Assembly: GCA_013153675.1 (NCBI GenBank)
Contig: JAADEA010000020.1
Span: 1 to 9,585, forward strand
Length of the DNA stretch: 9,585 bases
Reading direction: 5' to 3'
DNA from: Campylobacterota bacterium
GTDB lineage: Bacteria; Campylobacterota; Campylobacteria; Campylobacterales; Sulfurovaceae
The notes below the pieces were generated by a model, which searched no databases, was not told the origin of the DNA, and was given only the letters and a program-made list of their open reading frames with translations. Of this stretch, positions 5,351-9,585 are shown piece by piece (position 1 is the first letter of the stretch; each line of letters opens with the position of its first letter). The position numbers were made by a program, and so were the translations under genes.

Positions 5351-6486
5351 TAGCTATACCTTTTTTAATTTTTTTATCTTTTAAAGATAAATATAAAGAG
5401 TCAATTAAGAGTAGGTTTTTTTTATATAAAAATCCTCCTTTTTCCAAGGAGGATGGTATTTGGCTCCATATGTGTAGTTTTGGAGAGGTAAGAGGAGCAA
5501 AAACTTTTATTGATAAGATATCTAAAGATAAATTAAGACTTTCTGTAATTACTCAAACAGGTTTTTCTCTTATTAAGAATATTACAAAAGAGAGTAGATA
5601 TCTTCCTTTTGAGCCTTTATTACTATTTTGGATGAAACCTCAAAAAGCATTAATAGTCTTTGAAGCAGAGCTTTGGTATTTGTTATTTGCTCTTGCTAAG
5701 AGAAAAGGGGCAAAGACCTTTTTAGTTAATGCAAGGATTAGTGAATATTCTTATCCAAGATATAAAAAGTTTGCTTGGTTTTATAAAAAGGTATTTGAAA
5801 ATATAGATTATATCTATGCTCAGAGCAGAATGGATAAAATAAGATTAAAATCTTTAGGTGCAAAAAATGTAAAAATAGCTGGCAATATTAAATTTGCATC
5901 CCTTCCTAAACCTACAAAAAAATTAATCAAAGAGACCTCACCTGTAATTTGTGCTGCAAGTACTCACGAGGGAGAAGAGGGGATAATTTTAAAAGCATTT
6001 AGAGAATTTAAGATAAGATATCCAGATGCCCAATTAATAATTGTGCCAAGGCATCCAGAGAGATTTAATAAGGTAGATAAGTTAATAGCACCTTATGCCA
6101 AGCTTCATAATTGGAGCTATTTAAAATATTCTCAAAGCCATAGATTAAGAAGTGAAGTTATTTTAGTAGATAAAATGGGAGAATTAATAAATATATATCC
6201 AATATGTGATATAGTAATTATGGGTGGTACTTTTATAGATGGAGTAGGTGGACATAATGTGGCTGAAGCTGCCCAATTTAATCTAAAAATTATATCTGGA
6301 AAATATTTTTTTAATCAAAAAGAGATATATAGATGGATTGATGGTATAAAAATTGTAAATAATGAACGAGAGTTGATAGATGCTCTAAAATATCCAAAAT
6401 TGATTCCAAATAGTAAAATTGAAGCAAAAATTGCAGATATAGATAAAATAGTAAAAGAGATAGAGAATGTTTTACAAGATAGATGA
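5305..6486 (+). CDS. waaA: 3-deoxy-D-manno-octulosonic acid (Kdo) transferase
   Basis: 393 residues from GTG 5305. The reading frame is open upstream to 5248, but that extension lies wholly in the zinc-ribbon codons of flgZ, so the GTG with AAGAGG seven nt upstream is preferred. WaaA (KdtA) adds Kdo to lipid A at the inner face of the cytoplasmic membrane. Residues about 3-25 form the single N-terminal membrane anchor. HMCSFGEVRG (55-64) carries the catalytic Glu61. FEAELW (119-124), VNARIS (141-146), AASTHEGEE (217-225), VPRHPERF (247-254) and the sugar-nucleotide site GGHNVAEAA near the C-terminus are family hallmarks. E. coli WaaA is 425 residues; the shorter length is typical of Campylobacterota. 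Whether it adds one or two Kdo residues cannot be read from sequence. It overlaps the next gene by 20 nt. Confidence 0.93.
   Translation: MFFYFYILVSWILYIVAIPFLIFLSFKDKYKESIKSRFFLYKNPPFSKEDGIWLHMCSFGEVRGAKTFIDKISKDKLRLSVITQTGFSLIKNITKESRYLPFEPLLLFWMKPQKALIVFEAELWYLLFALAKRKGAKTFLVNARISEYSYPRYKKFAWFYKKVFENIDYIYAQSRMDKIRLKSLGAKNVKIAGNIKFASLPKPTKKLIKETSPVICAASTHEGEEGIILKAFREFKIRYPDAQLIIVPRHPERFNKVDKLIAPYAKLHNWSYLKYSQSHRLRSEVILVDKMGELINIYPICDIVIMGGTFIDGVGGHNVAEAAQFNLKIISGKYFFNQKEIYRWIDGIKIVNNERELIDALKYPKLIPNSKIEAKIADIDKIVKEIENVLQDR
5432..5454. repeat. 9-bp perfect inverted repeat inside waaA
   Basis: ATCCTCCTT, a 5-nt spacer TTTCC, then AAGGAGGAT: a perfect 9-bp stem within codons 43-50 of waaA. 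The right arm contains a full Shine-Dalgarno sequence and the left arm its complement. On the minus strand the same hairpin is followed by TTTTTATAT, the look of an intrinsic terminator for antisense transcription. No suitably spaced start with a long ORF follows the internal Shine-Dalgarno. Confidence 0.45.
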
Positions 6487-6772
6487 TAGTGGTGAGTATA
6501 TATATTTAAAGATAAAGGCTCAGCCTTCATCAAGTAAAAGTGAGATCTCCTCTTTATATGGGGATGATGCTATAAAGATAAGATTGGCTGCTCCTGCTGT
6601 AGATGGAGCTGCAAATAAAGAGCTAATAAAGTTTTTGTCTAAATTTTTTAAAGTTCCAAAGAGCAAGATAGAGATTATAAAGGGTAAAAGTTCAAAGATA
6701 AAAGAGGTAAAAATTTTATATAATGAAAAAGTGGCAAACTTTATAAAGGATTTAGATGGAAAAAGCTTATAA
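6467..6772 (+). CDS. DUF167/YggU family protein
   Basis: 101 residues, the usual length for this small alpha/beta family of unknown function. Recognisable parts are the opening strand YIYLKIKAQPSSSKSEI (12-28), IKIRLAAPAVDGAANKELIKF (about 36-56), and FKVPKSKIEIIKGKSSKIKEVKI (about 61-83), which match the YggU pattern of V-A-PPVDGKANxxLxxxLA followed by the GxxSRxK loop. The ATG start lies inside waaA (20-nt overlap) and the end lies inside the next gene (17-nt overlap), so all three are probably translationally coupled. No cellular role can be claimed. Confidence 0.88.
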   Translation: MFYKIDDSGEYIYLKIKAQPSSSKSEISSLYGDDAIKIRLAAPAVDGAANKELIKFLSKFFKVPKSKIEIIKGKSSKIKEVKILYNEKVANFIKDLDGKSL

Positions 6773-7487
6773 GCTTTTAGCGCTTCAAGAAAAAATTTCA
6801 AATAAAAAGGCAAAAGAGTTAATTGATAGAGGGGTAGTATATGCAAAGGGTAGAAAGGTAAAAATTGCAAGAGCTCTTATCTCTGAGAATACAAAATTTA
6901 GAGTAGAATATCCACATTTAGATAATTTTGAAATTATTTTTGAAGATAAAAATCTAATTGGGGTAAATAAGCCTCCTTTTGTAGATAGCTATGAGATTGA
7001 AAAGAGTTTAAATGCTAAATTGATTCATCGTTTAGATAAAGAGACAAGTGGTGTTTTGCTTCTTGCTAAAAGTGATGATTTTTTAAAAAGGGCAATTGAG
7101 GAGTTTAAGGCTTTTAGGGTAAAAAAGATATATAGTGCATGGGTAGAGGGAATTATTAGTGAAGAGATAGTAATTAATAAACCAATTGAGACAAAAAGAA
7201 AAGGAGAGATAAAAAGCTTTATCTCAAAAAGTGGAAAAGATGCTATTACTTATATCTATCCAGATATAATTCATGGGAAAAAGAGTAAAGTTTTAATTGA
7301 GATTAAAAGTGGTAGAACTCATCAAATTAGAGTCCATCTTGCCTCGATTAATCACCCAATTGTAGGAGATGTTAAATATGGAAGTAAAATAGAAGCAAAA
7401 AGGCTACTTTTACATGCAAAAAAGATAGAGCTTTTAGGCTATTTGATTGAGGCTAAAGAGCCAAAAGATATGGAGAGTTTTACTTAA
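6756..7487 (+). CDS. RluA-family RNA pseudouridine synthase
   Basis: 243 residues. The N-terminal part (about 5-50, KAKELIDRGVVYAKGRKVK) is an S4-like RNA-binding region. The catalytic domain contains HRLDKETSGVLLLAK (91-105) with the catalytic Asp94, KIYSAWVEG (124-132), and the RluA-type GRTHQIRVHLASINHPIVGD (186-205). Such enzymes convert uridine to pseudouridine in 23S rRNA or tRNA in the cytoplasm. It is shorter than E. coli RluD (326) because of a compact N-terminus and short C-terminus. The target site cannot be assigned from sequence alone, so no gene symbol is given. It starts within the DUF167 gene and is followed by a 50-nt gap before ffh. Confidence 0.9.
   Translation: MEKAYKLLALQEKISNKKAKELIDRGVVYAKGRKVKIARALISENTKFRVEYPHLDNFEIIFEDKNLIGVNKPPFVDSYEIEKSLNAKLIHRLDKETSGVLLLAKSDDFLKRAIEEFKAFRVKKIYSAWVEGIISEEIVINKPIETKRKGEIKSFISKSGKDAITYIYPDIIHGKKSKVLIEIKSGRTHQIRVHLASINHPIVGDVKYGSKIEAKRLLLHAKKIELLGYLIEAKEPKDMESFT
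6761..6778. repeat. 18-bp perfect palindrome over the DUF167 stop codon
   Basis: AAAAGCTTATAAGCTTTT reads the same on both strands. It contains two AAGCTT sites and is centred on the TTA-TAA that ends the DUF167 gene, two codons into the RluA-family gene. As RNA it could fold to a weak 6-bp stem with a 6-nt loop. It may be chance in AT-rich DNA. Confidence 0.35.
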
Positions 7488-7495
7488 GAAAAGTT

Positions 7496-7504
7496 TGATA
7501 AAAT
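7496..7504 (+). promoter_or_regulatory. Extended -10 promoter element for ffh
   Basis: TGATAAAAT is an extended -10 (TGn then TAAAAT) in the 50-nt gap before ffh. A start about 7 nt downstream would give a leader of about 27 nt that keeps the AAGGGA ribosome site (7525-7530). A second reading, TTGATA (7495) with a 17-nt spacer to TAAAAT (7518), is closer to a full sigma-70 pair but would place the start on top of the ribosome site. Confidence 0.45.
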
Positions 7505-7537
7505 CTTAATATTATTTTAAAATAAAGGGAATATTTT

Positions 7538-8890
7538 ATGTTTGAGAATTTAACTGAGAGTTTTAAAAGTGCTATAAATAAAATTAGATTTCATGATGAT
7601 GAAAAGGCTCTAAAAAAAGCTTTAACAGAGTTAAAAAAATCCCTTTTAAGATCAGATGTTCATCATAAGGTTGTAAAAGAGTTATTAAGTGCAGTTGAAA
7701 AAGATACAAAAGCATTAGGAATAGGTAAGGATAATTTTTTAAAAGCTCTTACTACAAATTTAGAAAAAATTTTAAAAGCACCTGGAAATTATGGATTTAT
7801 TTTTGCTCCAAATCCTCCAACTGTTGTATTAATGACAGGTTTGCAAGGAAGTGGTAAGACTACTACAACAGGTAAATTGGCATATATGTTAAAAGAGCAA
7901 AAGAAAAAGAGAGTATTGGTAGCAGCGGCAGATTTACAACGTTTAGCAGCAGTTGAGCAGCTTAGACAAATTTGTAATAATATTGGTGTAGATATTGTTG
8001 CTGATGAGAATAAAAGTCCTTTTGAAATTGTAAAAGAGGCTATTAAAAGGGCTAAAAAAGAGCTTTATGATGTTGTTTTAATAGATACTGCTGGACGTTT
8101 GGCAATTGATGAAGAGTTAATGGAAGAGCTCAAAAAGATAAAAGAGATTGCAAAGCCTAATGAGATATTTTATGTGGCTGATTCTATGACGGGAATGGAT
8201 GCTATTAGAAGTGCTTCTACTTTTAATGAAAAGATTGGAATTAGTGGAGTTATTTTAACTAAATTTGATGCAGATAGTAAAGGTGGTGTTGCTCTTGGTA
8301 TTGCTAAATTAGTGGGAGTTCCATTGCGTTTTATTGGAACTGGTGAGAAGATGCCAGATTTAGAGCCTTTTATTCCAGATAGAATTGTAAGTAGACTTAT
8401 TGGAGCAGGAGATATAGAGGGATTAATTGAAAAGACTTCTGCTGTTATTGATGAAAAGAGTGCTAAAAAATTTAGTAAAAAAATTAAAAAGGGTGAGTTT
8501 AATTTTAATGACTTTTTAGAGCAGATGGAGCAGATGAAAAAACTTGGTTCTATGAAATCTATTATGAGTATGATCCCAGGGATGAGCCAAATTGCTAAGC
8601 AGCTTGGAGAGATAGATTTAGAAAATTCTGATGAGATAAAACATATTAAAGCAATGATCTATTCTATGACTCCAAAAGAGAGAGAAAATCCCTCTTTGTT
8701 AAATAATAGTAGAAAAAGAAGAATTGCAAAAGGTGCAGGATTATCTCAAGTAGAGGTAAATAGGGTTTTAAAACAGTTTAAGCAAGCTGCTAAGATGGCA
8801 AAGAAACTATCTGGAAAGAGTGGAATGAAACAGATGCAAGAGTTAATGAAGAGAATGCAGGGTGGAAACTTTCCTGGTATGTTTAAATAA
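7538..8890 (+). CDS. ffh: Signal recognition particle protein, SRP54 homolog
   Basis: 450 residues, the normal size of bacterial Ffh. With 4.5S RNA it binds signal sequences of nascent chains and delivers ribosomes to the receptor FtsY at the membrane. Order: N domain (about 1-85), GTPase domain with P-loop GLQGSGKTT (101-109), DLQR insertion region (132-135), DTAGR (183-187), TKFDADSKGG (241-250), then the Met-rich M domain (about 300-450; for example SMKSIMSMIPGM, 338-349). The RNA-binding loop reads SRKRRIAKGAG (391-401), where most homologs end in GSG. Start at ATG 7538 with AAGGGA seven nt upstream. The 4.5S RNA gene was not seen in the window. It is followed by the rpsP promoter. Confidence 0.97.
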   Translation: MFENLTESFKSAINKIRFHDDEKALKKALTELKKSLLRSDVHHKVVKELLSAVEKDTKALGIGKDNFLKALTTNLEKILKAPGNYGFIFAPNPPTVVLMTGLQGSGKTTTTGKLAYMLKEQKKKRVLVAAADLQRLAAVEQLRQICNNIGVDIVADENKSPFEIVKEAIKRAKKELYDVVLIDTAGRLAIDEELMEELKKIKEIAKPNEIFYVADSMTGMDAIRSASTFNEKIGISGVILTKFDADSKGGVALGIAKLVGVPLRFIGTGEKMPDLEPFIPDRIVSRLIGAGDIEGLIEKTSAVIDEKSAKKFSKKIKKGEFNFNDFLEQMEQMKKLGSMKSIMSMIPGMSQIAKQLGEIDLENSDEIKHIKAMIYSMTPKERENPSLLNNSRKRRIAKGAGLSQVEVNRVLKQFKQAAKMAKKLSGKSGMKQMQELMKRMQGGNFPGMFK

Positions 8891-8909
8891 GCTTTAATTA
8901 AATTTAAAA

Positions 8910-8918
8910 TGGTATAAT
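8910..8918 (+). promoter_or_regulatory. Extended -10 promoter of the rpsP operon
   Basis: TGGTATAAT is a perfect extended -10 (TGn plus TATAAT) in the 67-nt gap between ffh and rpsP, preceded by an A/T-rich stretch instead of a clear -35. A start near 8925 gives a leader of about 33 nt with the AAGGAAGG ribosome site (8947-8954). It is the best promoter in the window and would drive rpsP, khpA, rimM and whatever follows. Confidence 0.7.
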
Positions 8919-8957
8919 CCCACCCCAAAAGGCAAATTAAGAAGAGAAGGAAGGTAG

Positions 8958-9185
8958 ATGACAAAAATTCGTCTAACAAGAATGGGTAGAAAAAAGAAAC
9001 CTTTTTATAGAATTGTTGTAACAGATAGTAGAAAAAGAAGAGATGGTGGTTGGATTGAATCAATTGGATATTATAATCCAGTAGCAAAAGAGAAAGTAAT
9101 TAAATTTGATGAAGAGAGACTTGAGTATTGGTTAAGCGTTGGCGCTCAAATGACTCCAACAGTAAAGAGAATTACAAAAAAATAA
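8958..9185 (+). CDS. rpsP: 30S ribosomal protein S16
   Basis: 75 residues, full length for Campylobacterota S16. It is an early-binding protein of the 30S subunit body, needed for assembly. The family signature region [20 protein letters not shown] (2-21) and the following [18 protein letters not shown] (24-41) are intact, as is the C-terminal [11 protein letters not shown] block (62-72). A strong AAGGAAGG precedes the ATG. It opens the rpsP-khpA-rimM cluster, which in related genomes continues with trmD and rplS. Confidence 0.98.
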   Translation: MTKIRLTRMGRKKKPFYRIVVTDSRKRRDGGWIESIGYYNPVAKEKVIKFDEERLEYWLSVGAQMTPTVKRITKK

Positions 9186-9191
9186 GATAGT

Positions 9192-9443
9192 ATGGTAAAA
9201 GATTTTATCTTAAATTATGCAAAATTGATTGCTACCTATCCAGATGTAATTAAAGTAGAGATAGTTGATAATATATCAGAAGATTATAGCGATATAATAG
9301 TATATGCTAAGCCTATTGATGTAGGTAAGTTGATAGGGAAAAAAGGTAAGATGATAAATGCTATTAAGGCAGTTATCTCTGGCTGTAAAGCAAAAGGGGA
9401 GAAAAATTATAAAATAACGGTGCAATCGATAGATAATGAATAA
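9192..9443 (+). CDS. khpA: KH-domain RNA-binding protein KhpA
   Basis: 83 residues, single KH domain. The RNA-binding loop GKKG (49-52, within VGKLIGKKGKMINAIK) has the conserved G-x-x-G. The N-terminal FILNYAKLIATYPDVIKVE resembles the YlqC/KhpA family that partners with KhpB (Jag) in other bacteria to bind many small RNAs and mRNAs; no khpB is in the window. It lies six nt after rpsP and overlaps rimM by 8 nt, the usual arrangement in bacterial rpsP-rimM operons, suggesting a link to ribosome assembly. Confidence 0.92.
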   Translation: MVKDFILNYAKLIATYPDVIKVEIVDNISEDYSDIIVYAKPIDVGKLIGKKGKMINAIKAVISGCKAKGEKNYKITVQSIDNE

Positions 9444-9585
9444 AGATAAAATTTTAGTAGCCCAAATAGGCAGAAGTGTTGGTTTAAAGGGTTATTTAAA
9501 GCTCAATATTTTTAGTGACTTTCCTGAACAATTCAAAAAAAATAGGGTATTAGATACTACCCGTGGTCCCCTCGAAATAGAAGAT
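9436..9585 (+). CDS. rimM: Ribosome maturation factor RimM, 3' part beyond the window
   Basis: An ATG at 9436, overlapping the khpA stop by 8 nt, opens 50 codons that run off the right edge. VAQIGRSVGLKGYLKL (8-23) followed by SDFPEQFKKN (27-36) is the conserved N-terminal RimM domain, which binds S19 and assists maturation of the 30S head; the C-terminal PRC-barrel domain is outside the window. There is no clear Shine-Dalgarno, so it is probably translated by coupling to khpA. Confidence 0.93.
   Translation, partial: MNKDKILVAQIGRSVGLKGYLKLNIFSDFPEQFKKNRVLDTTRGPLEIED

Noticed and set aside
5416..5423. T8 tract early in waaA as a phase-variation switch
   Set aside because: Eight T is modest in such AT-rich DNA, Campylobacterota phase switches are usually G/C tracts, and waaA is normally essential.
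6520..6870. 116-codon minus-strand ORF opposite the DUF167 gene
   Set aside because: It is a shadow of the DUF167 and pseudouridine synthase codons, rich in Leu/Phe from reversed Lys/Glu codons.
8746..9087. 113-codon minus-strand ORF across the ffh-rpsP junction
   Set aside because: It is antisense to the Ffh C-terminus, the rpsP promoter and S16; the protein is low-complexity hydrophobic sequence with no recognisable motif.
9550..9585. Short GC-richer stretch in rimM (CCCGTGGTCCCCTCG)
   Set aside because: The frame stays open and fits RimM; about 15 bases at the window edge are too few to suggest transfer or an assembly fault.

Overview
The window looks like core chromosome of an AT-rich Campylobacterota (Epsilonproteobacteria) bacterium. 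The evidence is the low-GC, AGA/ATA-rich codon use, a Kdo transferase that implies a Gram-negative LPS, an unmistakable FlgZ/HP0958-type coiled-coil zinc-ribbon protein, and a gene order (U32 family, purE, glyQ, nif3-like, flgZ, waaA, RluA-type synthase, ffh, rpsP, khpA, rimM) that, from memory, follows the Campylobacter jejuni Cj0701-Cj0712 region. The 30-odd % GC and Lys/Glu/Ile-rich proteins would suit a vent or sulfur-oxidising lineage, but the genus cannot be fixed from sequence alone.

Layout. At the left edge (1-503) a minus-strand gene with a signal peptide and a NodB-type polysaccharide deacetylase domain runs off the window. It is divergently transcribed from everything else. A 63-bp intergenic region holds two facing -10 hexamers. 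From 567 to the right edge all genes are on the plus strand and tightly packed: a TrhP/YegQ-like U32 protein, purE, a CxxC glutaredoxin, glyQ, a small unrecognised exported protein (GTG start), a Nif3-like dinuclear metal protein, flgZ (TTG start), waaA (GTG start), a DUF167/YggU protein and an RluA-family pseudouridine synthase. Several of these overlap by 1 to 20 nt. A 50-nt gap with an extended -10 precedes ffh, and a 67-nt gap with an excellent extended -10 (TGGTATAAT) precedes rpsP-khpA-rimM; rimM is cut by the right edge.

How they fit together. Most genes serve RNA modification, translation and protein targeting: tRNA hydroxylation, glycyl-tRNA synthesis, pseudouridylation, SRP, S16, KhpA and RimM. 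Mixed in are purine synthesis, redox, LPS core assembly (WaaA) and a flagellar sigma-54 regulator (FlgZ). No tRNA, rRNA, CRISPR array, insertion sequence or phage gene was seen, and no plus-strand stretch over 100 nt lacks a gene.

There is no obvious new defence or mobile system. The observations most worth following are the Nif3-FlgZ gene pair, the small exported orphan between glyQ and nif3, the NodB domain with an altered metal motif, and two possible translational or RNA-structure signals at the start of waaA.
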